Positions 10,554 through 20,325 of a DNA stretch of 64,000 nt are shown one piece after another (the first letter of the stretch is position 1; each line of letters starts with the position of its first letter). The notes under the pieces were generated by a model. That model was not told the DNA's origin, made no database searches, and saw nothing but the letters and a program-made list of their open reading frames with translations. This DNA comes from Coleophoma eucalyptorum (Eukaryota; Ascomycota; Leotiomycetes; Helotiales; Dermateaceae): positions 1 through 64,000 of the forward strand of contig JALRME010000067.1 of NCBI GenBank assembly GCA_026120035.1. Reading direction: 5' to 3'. A program made the position numbers and the translations under genes.

Positions 10554-11288
10554 TCAAACGACTTCCGACCCCTCTTGATTCTGGACCTCAATAGTATTAC
10601 CATCTGGATCTGCAACGAATATGAGGGCCTTGTTCAATGGCACCAGAGTCTTCATAATAATATCAATCTCTTCCTGGCTAATCGTGTCACCAGCCTGGGA
10701 AAAGCCTGACGCATCAGCAAACGCCCCATCGACCTTGAACGGTTCATTGGTAGCTTTAAGAATATTTGCACCAATTGACTCCAACCTTGACTGCGTATTG
10801 TTGATATTAGGAACTACCATGCCAATATGCGAGAAGGTGTTGGGCATCTTAATCCCGGCTGGCAAGTCCCAGTCCGGAGACTCTAGGCTTAAAATTTCGA
10901 GAAGCCCTTCAATGTTGTTCTTTTGAATATTCATCTCGGCACTCGTCTGATAACCAGTGCCGTTGCGCCCACCGTGAGAATGGCCCATGTAGCTGATGGA
11001 GAAGTGCTCGGAAACATGCAGTGTGAACATGAGACGTAGGCCAAAAGCTCTGTTGTACCAATTGATAGTTTCAGTAGCGTTCCTAGCGTTGATGCAGAGA
11101 TGGTTGATAAAGTAGCCTTTTGTTGTAGGATCTGAGGGTGCATCGTCGCCAGGCTCCGCCCAGGGATATTCAGCTTCGTTTCCTTCACCAGCGTCAACTT
11201 GACGAGGAAGTGGTCCGCATGCCCAGGCCAAGGTAAAAAAGTAGGATGCCACAAGCAAAACCTGGATAAGGGAAAGTTTAGATAGCAT
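10554..11288 (-). CDS. secreted glyoxalase/VOC-fold protein
   Basis: A complete 244-residue frame runs from ATG 11288. Residues 1-23 form a clear signal peptide (hydrophobic LLVASYFFTLAWA before a Cys). From about residue 58 the sequence follows the VOC/lactoylglutathione-lyase pattern: FINHLCINARNATETINWY, then FGLRLMFTLHVSEHFSISYM, NTFSHIGMVVPNI and a C-terminal FVADPDGNTIEVQ ending in the metal-ligand-type Glu. His and Glu positions match metal-binding places of the fold. Cytosolic glyoxalase I detoxifies methylglyoxal; the substrate of secreted fungal relatives is unknown. Several N-X-S/T sites fit secretion. No lesion is seen, and the gene is probably functional. Confidence 0.85.
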   Translation of the reverse strand: MLSKLSLIQVLLVASYFFTLAWACGPLPRQVDAGEGNEAEYPWAEPGDDAPSDPTTKGYFINHLCINARNATETINWYNRAFGLRLMFTLHVSEHFSISYMGHSHGGRNGTGYQTSAEMNIQKNNIEGLLEILSLESPDWDLPAGIKMPNTFSHIGMVVPNINNTQSRLESIGANILKATNEPFKVDGAFADASGFSQAGDTISQEEIDIIMKTLVPLNKALIFVADPDGNTIEVQNQEGSEVV

Positions 11289-11915
11289 CTTGGTGAAATT
11301 CGACTAAATCTTGTCAGGTAAGTGGAAGACAAAGATTTGTTCAAAGTTGATGTGCAATACTCGAGGTGGTGAGTTTCTGTATTTGTATAACATTTTCACT
11401 CTTTGATATATTTTAGCGACGCATCTTGTACGTAGTAGTAAGAAGGCCAAGATGATCAGCAGTAGTATCCATATCTATTGACTAACCAAGATTGTCTCGA
11501 CTCGCCGCTTACGGCCGTTAATATCTGTTTACCACTTCTCTGCCAAGGACTATGATGATCTTAGTCAGAGTGGCTTGAATTATTCAAGCGGCACATATTA
11601 CCACTTTAGGTCTATATCTTCCTTTGATCATAAACTTAGTATATATCGACACCCCGGAATTGTTCTCATCATGCAGATAGTCCTCGCATTGGTTATACGG
11701 CTAAGCTTGAAAAGTCCAAATTTACGCATAGTAGCGGATTAAGCTCGTAACAGTTGCGACTACTATGGATAAGATGAAAGCGAACGTAGATCAGGCTAGT
11801 AGATTTGGCATTTCGGGTAAGATATTCATTTATAAGATCTTAGCAGAGGCCTACTCAATCCTTGAAGAGAAAAGTACAGATAGACTAAGGATACGCCGCG
11901 ATTAGAGAAAGAAAT
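11289..11915. other. intergenic upstream of the VOC gene
   Basis: No gene was recognised. The first 150 bp would hold the VOC promoter. The remainder is AT-rich and runs into an LTR fragment. Confidence 0.5.
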
Positions 11916-11985
11916 TGTTGGAATATTCTCTATAGGTCAATCACGAGACCTAGTCACATGTTATATACAGTTATCATTGTGTGAT
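11916..11985 (+). repeat. 5' fragment of a family-A copia-type LTR
   Basis: It begins TGTTGGAATATTCTC and contains AGGTCAATCACGAGACCTAG followed by TCACATGTTATA, matching the starts of the complete LTRs at 21209 and 42529. The similarity stops after about 70 bp, so it is truncated. Confidence 0.75.
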
Positions 11986-12046
11986 TTGACAGGTTAAAAG
12001 GTGATGGCATTTCTAAGCAATTACTGAGGCCGTACTAAATAACGTA

Positions 12047-12083
12047 CTTTATAAGCGAGTGTCCCGTATAAGCAAGTGTCCCG
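12047..12083 (+). repeat. left terminal inverted repeat of the pogo element
   Basis: This 37-bp sequence is an exact reverse complement of 14074-14110. A further ATAAGCAAGTGTCCC copy follows directly at 12086-12100, making three tandem motifs at this end. Subterminal motif repeats of this kind are normally transposase-binding sites. Confidence 0.9.
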
Positions 12084-14105
12084 TATAAGCAAGTGTCCCA
12101 CTTTCTACGCGTTCCACGCGATACACTACATTCAAACTACAATGCCTCCACCAAATGACACCCAATCGTTACAAAAAGAAGGTCGTATCGCTCTTGCGAT
12201 CGATGCTATTAAACAAGGCCATTTTACGAGCTTCAATCAGGCCGCAGAGGCTTATAATGTGCCTGCGAAGACCTTGACGCGTCGCTTCCGCGGGAAGCCT
12301 TCACAGCATGAAATCCGACCTCGAAACTGCAAACTTACGTTAACGGAGGAAACAACACTCGTTGAGTGGATATTATCGATGGATCAACGCGGGCTATCAC
12401 CTAGAGCTGATACTGTACAACGAATGGCAGATTTATTGCTTCAAAAAAGGTCAAATCAAAGTAGTGATAAGATCCTCCAGGTTGGCAAATGTTGGGTTGG
12501 AAACTTTGTACGAAGGTATCCTGAACTCAAATCCAGGTATAATCGCAAGTACGATTACCAACGAGCGAAATGCGAAGATCCGACTATTATTCGAGACTGG
12601 TTCCGCCTTATACAGAATACGATTACAAAGTATGGTATTATAGAGGAGGATATATACAATTTCGATGAGACAGGATTCTAGATGGGAGTTATCTCAACAG
12701 CGAAGGTTATAACTGGATCAGAGAATAATAATAGGCCTGTTTCAATACAGCCAGGAAATCGCAAATGGGTTACAGTTATTGATTGTATATCCTCAAACAA
12801 ATGGAGCCTACCACCGGTTATTATATTCGACGGAAAGCTAAATCAGTCTACTTGGTATACAACTACTTTACCTCCGGATTGGATAATTATAGTTACTGAA
12901 AATGGATGGACAAATGATCAACTAGGTCTTCATTGGCTTAAGAATATATTCCAAAAGTATACAATTCATCGTACGAAAGGAATATATCGACTACTTATAC
13001 TAGACGGCCACGGAAGTCATAATACACCGGAATTCGACTTATACTGTAAAGAACAGAGTATTATTACACTTTATATGCTACCACATTCGTCTCACTTATT
13101 ACAGCCACTTGATGTAGGCTGTTTCTCGGTTTTAAAGCGCCAGTATAGCAAACAAGTCGAACGGCTAATAAGGAACGGAGTAAATCATATTGACAAGGAA
13201 GACTTCCTTGAAGCATATTATATTGCACATATAGAGACTATGAGTCCTATAAATATTCAGAGTAGTTTTTCAGCTACTGGAATAGTACCTTACGATCCTG
13301 AGAGAATACTCTCGCGATTACATACTCAATTAAAGACTCCAACACCACCGCCACCTATAGCTGAAAAGGAAGGACTTTGGGTACCTGAAACACCTCATAA
13401 TATTGCTCAATTAGAGCTCCAAACGAAGGCAATTAAAGAGTACATTCGACGTCCGTACAAAGAGTCCGCCAAGTCCAACAGATACTGCCTTAACCCAACT
13501 AGTCAAAGGCTGTCAAATGGCTATGCATAATGCTGTACTTCTTGCAGAAGAAAACAAGCATTTACGAGCGGAAAATGAAAGGCAAAAGAAAAAGAGAGCT
13601 AAACGAAAGTCATACATAGCTACTAATAGTATTCTTACAGTCCAAGAGGGTTTGGAACTATCGCAAATAGCTAATAGAGAGCTAGAAGGTAGGGTAATTG
13701 TCATGGGCCCAAGCGAGGTCACATGGCATTAGCGAGCTAGGCGGGGGAATTGTATATATATCTTCAGCTCCCTTGATTGAAGGAGCTTCAGAGATTAGTT
13801 TTGAACAATAACTACTACCTACCTGCGTATACCCTGCGTATACCCTGCTTATCCATTGCTTGCACGTCACTTTGCCTGGGACACCTGACATTAATGAACG
13901 AGGAAGAAACTCAGAAAAAGCGTACACCTAGTAAGTGTAGTATATGTAATTCTGAGGAGCATAATACTCGTACATGCCCTACTAAGTAGAGTTCCAATTA
14001 GGGCTATTTATTAGGGCTTATATAGATAATTGGTTGTTATACGGCGTTGTAAAGTAGTAATTAGGTGGCGGGGCGGGACACTTGCTTATACGGGACACTC
14101 GCTTA
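12052..14105 (+). mobile_element. pogo/Fot1-type transposon with intact terminal repeats
   Basis: The ends match as inverted repeats for 37 bp (12047-12083 against 14074-14110), with TA at 12050-12051 and 14106-14107 as the probable target duplication. The left end contains three copies of ATAAGCRAGTGTCCC and the right end two. The element is about 2.05 kb, and its single gene reads rightward. It sits inside a Tc1-type transposase sequence whose coding frame continues up to the right terminus, so it inserted after that element. Confidence 0.85.
12142..13732 (+). pseudogene. pogo/Fot1-type transposase broken by one stop and one frameshift
   Basis: From ATG 12142, a Psq-type helix-turn-helix (FNQAAEAYNVPAKTLTRRF) and a CENP-B-type domain (VGNFVRRYPELKSRY) lead to the first catalytic Asp in NFDETGF. 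The next codon is TAG (12679-12681), where relatives usually have a Gln-like residue, so a single CAG-to-TAG change is likely. The frame continues with the second and third catalytic positions in LILDGHGSHN and LLQPLDVGCF. A one-base frameshift near 13460 separates it from the coiled-coil C-terminus (LVKGCQMAMHNAVLLAEEN, ending 13732). A zinc-knuckle peptide (CSICNSEEHNTRTC, CX2CX4HX4C) follows at about 13936-13977 in another frame. All catalytic residues survive, so the copy decayed recently; it could still be mobilised by another transposase. Confidence 0.85.
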
Positions 14106-14110
14106 TAAAG
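14074..14110 (-). repeat. right terminal inverted repeat of the pogo element
   Basis: It is the exact reverse complement of 12047-12083 and contains two GGGACACTYGCTTAT motifs. The outermost few bases may belong to the target site rather than to the element. Confidence 0.9.
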
Positions 14111-14631
14111 ATTTGAAATCGTTTCTCACGCTGGAACCGGGAAATTTGCCTTGGGGTTACACCACGAGGAGACCACCCAGTGTGTCTGAGCACATCTTGA
14201 GTGTTACTGCTAGATTCGGCTACAAAAACATACTGCTACGAATAAATATGGGAGGAATTATGCACATAAGCGTCCCGGAGATCCGCGTTGCGACCCTTTG
14301 CTATACGGCGAATTGCATTCTTTGTCCAGCCGATGGACTTCAGTGCGCGGGCTATGTTGTAGGTTGTTACTTCCTTGAACTTATTCCAGATGATTTGAAC
14401 CATATCCTGTAGATAGAGCCCAGGCCCTTTTAGCAAATGTTCACATGTAATGCTTCGGGGTCGTCCGATGGGGTTCGAAGAGGCATTGGGACGATGTTTG
14501 GACCTTCTTCGATGGATAGCACGCCGACTGCAACCTGAAACATTAGCTATTTGCCGAGCCTTGAAGGGAATATTGCTAGCAATAATACCGCCAATGACTA
14601 CATTCTGTGGCTCTGCAAGACCAGGCGCCAT
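14106..14631 (-). pseudogene. Tc1-type transposase, N-terminal half, cut by the pogo insertion
   Basis: From ATG 14631 the protein begins MAPGLAEPQNVVIGGIIASN and shows the paired helix-turn-helix organisation of fungal Tc1-type (DDE_3) transposases (RQIANVSGCSRRAIHRR, GRPRSIT, then NIARALKSIGWTKNAIRRIA). After a TAG near 14236 the frame continues with YVFVAESS, where relatives have the first catalytic Asp (VDES), so that residue is Ala here. HTGWSPRGVTPRQISRFQRE follows up to the pogo terminus at 14106. The remaining C-terminal half was not found on the far side of the pogo element. The gene is inactive through a stop, loss of the catalytic Asp and truncation. Confidence 0.8.
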
Positions 14632-15150
14632 TCTGCTGGCGGAGAATGCTCGAATGTGGTACTGTATTTTGTCCACATTGCTCACGGTCTTGGGGAAAAG
14701 AACAGATGGCCTGTGTCTGAGGCCAGGCCGTATTTGAGCCGCAGGAAACCCTCAAACTACGAATTACCTCTACAGTGTCGATAATACAGCAGGGCGGCGT
14801 ACCATCAATGAAATAGAGGTTGATTTGACCATAGCTGGCAATTATATCGACTTAGCTGGACGTAGCCTCGCATGAATGGCAGCGTCGTTTTGCATAGCCG
14901 CGGTTGCAGTGTCCCGCCACACCGGTCCAGGTCTACCTACCTCCGAGGCATATACTCCTGGCTGGATCTCTCATTGAAGTAACTTCTCCTCTAGCACAGA
15001 TTTAACTAAAGAAAGATGTCTGTTCTTGAAGTACCGATTGATCACAGGTTGCGGGACATCATCTGAGAACTGAGGAAGCTCAACAAGGCTCGCACCGGTT
15101 TGAGCCCTTCTTCCAACCACAGCGAAAGACTTTAGCAGCTTTCTCAATCT
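14632..15150. other. intergenic, upstream of an unclassified gene
   Basis: No family was recognised. A 98-codon minus-strand frame (14971-15267) overlaps the start of the plus-strand gene at 15151 and is probably its antisense shadow. TTTAGCAG at 15132-15139 could be a 3' splice site for an upstream exon of that gene. Confidence 0.45.
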
Positions 15151-16082
15151 ATGCGGTGCCGAGGATTGCTTATATCGGGAAACAACGTTGACTTTGCTTG
15201 CTATCTCTCTGAGCCAGCGGTACAGGGCGGCATTGTCGTAGCTTTGCGACAACCGCCCAAGCGTCAAGTCTACAATATCCCAACCAACGATACTGTGGAA
15301 GATTGCCCCACTTTGCTTGCATTGCGGGATCTAGCAGAGTTCTTTTACCTGCCTTTCGACAGGTTGAGCATCTTTGATGCATTTCCCTTTACTACCGAAA
15401 AGGAACTTGATCGAGAAGATCTCGATCATTCTGAATCCCATACTACATTCCACAACATGATATTAGAGAAACGGCCAGAAGTTGTATTGTCAGGCTGGAC
15501 ATGCCCATTTTTCGAGGGTTTTACAACAAAGTCATTACGGAAACGGGCTATCAGAGCAGTGTTCCCGTCGCCGACGATTCGCTATCATGGGTTGAATCTT
15601 TCTATCGTTAATATGCCTCATCCCAGTTACTATATGAACTATTACCCTACCGAGAGCTGTTTCTGCCAGTTACAAATTCTAGAGTATGCTCAAGCTTGTG
15701 GGCGCTTGTGGGGAATCTGGCAAGAAAAGACATGGATGGCGGACCTACGGGCAAGGTGCAGAGCTCGAGCCAAGGTTCTGTTCGACAGTTTGATTAGTCC
15801 AATACTTTTAAATGTGTTAACAGAGAAAGCCAACCTGATTTCTCCGATGAAATATTCCTTACTGAGCATCTTACCCAGACCTTGACTCAGTTGGGGGCTG
15901 TTCTTACTAAGATGCGTTATAGCTTCTCTTCTAAGACTCATATTGAAGACCATTTATCCAGAACCAATTTTTTAGAACTGTGTTCAGATGCATCGCTAGC
16001 CTTAAGCCATGTCAATGCAATTTCAAGCGATACAGAGGGTATTGAGTGTACTACAGCGAGCATGGAGTTCATCTGCTCTTGA
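15151..16082 (+). pseudogene. unclassified fungal protein, frameshifted near its 3' end
   Basis: The frame from ATG 15151 is open to 15885. The segment from about residue 28 looks conserved and globular: IPTNDTVEDCPTLLALRDLA, FDRLSIFDAFPFTT, EKRPEVVLSGWTCPFF and NLSIVNMPHPSYYMNYYP. The HPS motif after a hydrophobic strand, together with the earlier strand-helix order, is vaguely like the uracil-DNA-glycosylase fold, but this is weak. Around 15795-15885 the frame shifts: an overlapping frame continues coherently to 16082 (SDEIFLTEHLTQTLTQLG, then SRTNFLELCSDASLALSHV). Either a small unseen intron or a one-base lesion explains this. The true N-terminus may lie in an upstream exon. The function is unknown. 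Confidence 0.5.
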
Positions 16083-16782
16083 TATGACCATCGATGGCCA
16101 GAGCTAAACGAGTCCTCAGTACATATCTCCGCCATCCATAGTTCCAGGTGTATATGCCCAAGATTGCTTGCTTTGACCGGATTCCTGTGGTTGATTTACC
16201 GCCTCTAGTACAGCAGATCGAATTTTTTCTAGTGGATTATGCCAAGGAAATGAATTCGACCTGGACTTCTTGTGGAGATAGCACTTTCAAGCCGGACTTT
16301 GATGCCCAGGCTTCAGCCTTCTTTCACTTAGCGGAAGGCATTGAAGATGCAATGGACGAGATCCCGGACAACATCCGAGTCTAGCATATTGCTACCTCCA
16401 CGGACGTGGCCACGGAGAGCCTTATGAAACGTTTGGCTGAGCTTGGTATCTAGTTTGTTGTATTGTGGTGAACCGTTTACGACTGCAGCGGTGTATTACG
16501 AGTGCCCTTTGTATTACTTCCTCTTGAGTTTTATGCTTCGTGTGCTCTATTCTGTTAGTCTTTCACCAAAACACCATACTCAGTCCTATTCTGAAAGGTA
16601 GAGAAGACGCTCCCGACGTCTCACGTCACATCATAGGATATCATCAGCATATTATCAATACCATTATAAAGATGTCTATAGACCACTGCACACTACGCAC
16701 TACGCTTCTCCACTGAACCTTCTGATTTAAGGATAGACAAGGCCTACTAGAATATCCTTCACGGTCAACGAAGCCCCTGCTT
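16083..16782. other. mostly non-coding; one small unidentified frame
   Basis: A 78-codon plus-strand frame at 16148-16384 (IPVVDLPPLVQQIEFFLVDY) has coding-like composition and might be a last exon of the preceding gene, but no clear splice pair joins them. The rest shows nothing. Confidence 0.4.
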
Positions 16783-17067
16783 TTAAGCATTCCATTTCTC
16801 CTCCTTCCGTGCTGTGATTCCCTTATCTATATCTTGATCTTTTCGTATATACTCGTCCAGGGTTTTTGGTCGGTCTTCCTTGTAAATGATATCTTTAATT
16901 TTATCGTTGAGACCTCGATAAAATTGCGATATTAGAGCAGAATCGTCCCAGCCAACGCATGACGCAAGTTCGCGAAACTCGTGTGTATATTTGCGCAGTG
17001 TTCCAGTCTGTGTTATTTCGAATACTCGTTGACCAGCTGCAAAGTCTCCCTCCTTGGACATATCTCC
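16783..17067 (-). pseudogene. Ty3/gypsy-type Gag fragment
   Basis: The minus-strand peptide reads RFGDMSKEGDFAAGQRVFEI, then QTGTLRKYTHEFRELASCVG, LISQFYRGLNDKIKDIIY and RPKTLDEYIRKDQDID. This order (FGD, QTGT..Y..EF..LA, FY.GL...IKD, TLDEYI) is characteristic of the retrotransposon Gag domain of fungal gypsy elements. Nothing of the zinc knuckle, protease or reverse transcriptase was found downstream, so this is an isolated fragment. Confidence 0.8.
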
Positions 17068-18199
17068 AAATCTCGAGATCCCTGGTTGATTTTAGCTCAA
17101 TGGGAGAAAATCTGTGACTTTAGAGGCATAGCTTACTGCTTTGATCTTGTGCTAAAAGGATATGGTGGGCTGTAACCGGAAGAGCTCGGTATTGACGTCA
17201 GGGTTATCAGCTGTATTCGAAGCGGAGCACACAAAATGCAGGACACAATCTAGGAGCTAGCATCTGCCTCAATTTCGGTTAGCAGTTGTGTTAGGCCCTT
17301 AGATTTCAGGCTGAACACCAGTTAGGCCGTAACAGTGCTTATTTTCGCTTCTTACTGTACGTACGAAGTAGTAATTATCGGACTATGTTTTCAATTGCCT
17401 CCAAGTTGGTGATCCCGAAAGGAGACGCTGAGATATTTGTGTCAGAGAGTGCCTGTTACCTATATATTTTACTGTGGTGGGGAAACTCCGATCAGAGCAC
17501 ATTGAGTTGCAGGACGTGAAATAGAGGGTAATTCAGTAGCAACACTACATTTCGCAGTTTTATCGTCAAATTTTGGGTTGGTTAAAAAGGTATGTAAATT
17601 GTTGTTTTTCTATAGTACAGCCCAGCTGCATTTATATGTGCTTGATCCTCGTGACAGAATAGAGTTGAAATCAGGTGATAGCAAGTAACCCCGTCACAAT
17701 ATTACGAAAATCATGAAATAATACACTCCAAAAACACACAATGGGAGTTATACGTACTACAATTTAAATAAGCTATAACTTACTATGTGGCCAATAGTTG
17801 TGTGATAGCTTTTCATTAACTTCATAATCATGTGACTGTAGGTAAGTTAATGTGGTTGATTCCGTAATTCATAAAGGTTACCAAACGAACGCACATGTTT
17901 GTAATTACGACGGCCTATGGCTCCTCCATAGTTGGGAATTATCATAACACATAACTGTCCGCCAGGGTATTATTATTCAGTCATCCGTCATTCTGCTGCA
18001 CCTCCTGGAATAGTGCCCAGGTAGTCATGTTTGTCCAACCAGTCGATCGCCTGTCATTTTTGCATGCTCTAACAAAAGTCTATATAGGACATACCTCAGA
18101 TCTGCAACCACTAACATAAGAAGCAAGTATATGTAACAGAGCCTATGCGTACTGTACAGTATTGAAAATCACAGAGGTGGTAGGTGGTAAGATAAGGTG
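17068..18199. other. non-coding, AT-rich
   Basis: No gene was recognised. It contains one copy of a dispersed repeat (17525-17640) that recurs in inverted orientation near 61.8 kb. Confidence 0.55.
17525..17640 (+). repeat. dispersed repeat, copy 1
   Basis: About 115 bp match, as reverse complement, the segment 61758-61873. Shared blocks include GAGGGTAATTCAGTAGCA, CTACATTTCGCAGTT and GGTTGGTTAAAAAGGTATGT. The two copies lie 44 kb apart. The element type is unknown, and no terminal structure was identified. Confidence 0.75.
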
Positions 18200-18673
18200 T
18201 ACTCCGCCACACTCAGCTATACGCTTAGCAGCCAACGCTGTAATTACTGTAAATATGACTAGGAATCCTTGATCGTTTGTTTGGAAATATCAATCCATAC
18301 GGCGATATCGCATAATACAGCACTTCCTAGTCACTATAAGGCTAACAATTATTTTTCAACATCGTGGCGAGGACCGGAACCCTAAATAAAATTGTTCTAT
18401 GAGTTTGAAAGGCTCAAAGTGCTTGTAGTGGTTGTAGGTTGAGGGGTCTTATCCTACCCCTAATTGACGCCCTCCGCAATTAGGTGCGACGGTGAGGACG
18501 CGATCGTCATCTTCAGAGTAGCCGGGGTTCAGGAGTGGTCACAAGATATGACTGACACAAAAATACAGGTTTTTTCAGTGGATTCATAAATTGAGAATCA
18601 ATTGGATTTAAAGTAGCGATGGTTTGTCCCGTCACAGGGTGCGTCTCGCGACGCAGGGACAGACGTTACGATG
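18200..18673 (+). repeat. copy A of a ~0.48-kb direct duplication
   Basis: It matches 19112-19793 in the same orientation with moderate divergence, after removing an LTR inserted in copy B. Shared blocks include ATGAGTTTGAAAGGC (in B GTGAGTTTGAAAGGC), CAAATTGAGAATCAATTG-like runs and CGACGCAGG..AGACGTTA near the end. The pair flanks 440 bp holding a P-loop peptide. Confidence 0.75.
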
Positions 18674-18807
18674 TTTTTATCAGTATGTCACTGTTGTTAA
18701 GGTATTTCTACCCTGGGGAACCGATATGCAACGAGAAAATTGTAGTGGTTGACCATGCTGTCGACGTTTTTGTTGATACCGTCGATTGCCACTCAAGCTG
18801 TTTCCCC

Positions 18808-18978
18808 CTATTTAGTCGCGACCGTCAGGGGCCGGGTACAGTTCATAGAGGCCAACAGCTTGGCAACTATAGGTACACAAGGGTCCTTAGTGCCAGCACC
18901 GGTAACGGCCATGCTAATCATCACGGTCAGCGTCTTACCACAGCCAGTGCCGATGACCAGAACCGGGTCTTCAGATAG
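18808..18978 (-). pseudogene. P-loop (Walker A) fragment of a helicase-like protein
   Basis: The minus-strand frame reads DPVLVIGTGCGKTLTVMISM then AVTGAG before losing similarity and ending in TAG at 18808. The GTGCGKT loop preceded by VLVI and followed by TVMI resembles motif I of RecQ-like helicases, such as the tlh-type family also seen at 0.8-5 kb. Only this motif is left, so the assignment is tentative. Confidence 0.45.
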
Positions 18979-19111
18979 CTAGCACCCCGGAACTCGGAAC
19001 TGCAATAGCAGTCAGCCGATTTTGGCAAACATGGGCCAATTTTTGTTCCCTGTAGGGAGAGGGTACAATGCAACTCCGAGTAAACTGGGAAAACGGAATT
19101 TTTTGGTTGTA

Positions 19112-19793
19112 GTCTGCTACACTTAGCTACACCCTTAGCAGCCACAGCCTTAATTACGAAAGATATATGCGCTATAATTACTTTAACCAGGATCAGGGAC
19201 CCTTGATCGCTTGACTGGATGTATCAACCTATGTGGCGATGTCGTATAATATAGCACTTCTTGGTTATTACAATACTGACAATGATTTTCAGTATCGTAG
19301 TTAGGCCTAGAAACTCAAATCAAACTGTTATGTGAGTTTGAAAGGCGCAAAATGCTCGTGGTGGTGTTGTATTTCACCCCGAATTGACGCCTATTGGTTT
19401 CCTTCAGGTAACGCAATAAGTGACTATCAAGTCAAATCAGGTACAAAATGGGTTCATAGGTCATTGGTTCATGTGTATTGAAGAGAGTGTGAGGCAGCGA
19501 GATATAAGTACATCCCTCGCTAATGATACTGTATGTGACTAGGTCTCGTGGTTGACCTGTAAATGGCATTCCGACAACGCCCTTTATAATTGGGCGTGAT
19601 AGCAACGACGTAATCGTAATTTTCAGGGTAGCTGGGGTTTGGACTGTTTAGGAGTGGCCACGCAATATGAGTAACATAAAATTACAGTAATTTTCAGTAG
19701 GTTCACAAATTGAGAATCAATTGAAATTAAAATACCGATGGTTTGTCACGTCATGGGGTACGTCTCTCAACGCAGGTATAGACGTTATGCTCT
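19112..19793 (+). repeat. copy B of the ~0.48-kb direct duplication, split by an LTR
   Basis: It has the same sequence order as 18200-18673 (TAGCTACAC..TTAGCAGCC at the left, GACGTTATG at the right). The match is interrupted between GACGCC and ACGCCC by a 185-bp LTR with a 5-bp target duplication. The LTR is absent from copy A, so it inserted after the duplication. Confidence 0.75.
19392..19576 (-). repeat. solo LTR, copia type, family A
   Basis: On the minus strand it starts TGTCGGAATGCC, ends CCAATA and is 185 bp long. The target duplication ACGCC is perfect (19387-19391 and 19577-19581). No internal retrotransposon sequence is attached. Confidence 0.9.
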
Positions 19794-20325
19794 AGTGCCG
19801 ATTAATCACATCAACGATTGCTTAGAATAGAACTTGTGCTGTATACATCTGAAAAGCAATAAGGCTGATGACGGTTTCCGCATAGTGGTAAGGCTTACGA
19901 GCTTGAATAAAACTCTTTTACAGTGGTCTGTTATTCTAAGGGGGGGGGGGGTGGAGGTTCACGAAGACGTTACGTTTAGCAAATATAGAACACAGATGAA
20001 AACTCAAAGTTATACAGTAACTTATAATATATCTGTGTATTTTCATCTTCTAACAGCTTATGACGTACGTGTCTAACTTGAAATGATGACTGTTCATCCA
20101 TTATTTGAAGGATCGGCTTGGTCTCTTTCAAATTTTTATCTGTAAGTCATCAACCACAGAGACTGCAACACTAGTAGTATTATGGTTAGCCTGTATGTAC
20201 TCACTGAAGATCAAGATTTTACTTAAATATTTATCGACGAGTGTTGCAATCATCAGCTTGCACTAATCTCTTCGATTCGTCACCTTAATTTAATTGCACA
20301 TTCGCTACTGCAACTCTAAAAATCA
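19794..20325. other. intergenic upstream of the mpaB-like gene
   Basis: No gene was recognised. A run of about 12 G occurs near 19941. The last 250 bp would hold the promoter of the oxygenase gene. Confidence 0.5.

Noticed and set aside
14971..15267. 98-codon minus-strand frame
   Set aside because: It overlaps the start of the more convincing plus-strand gene at 15151 and shows no motif.
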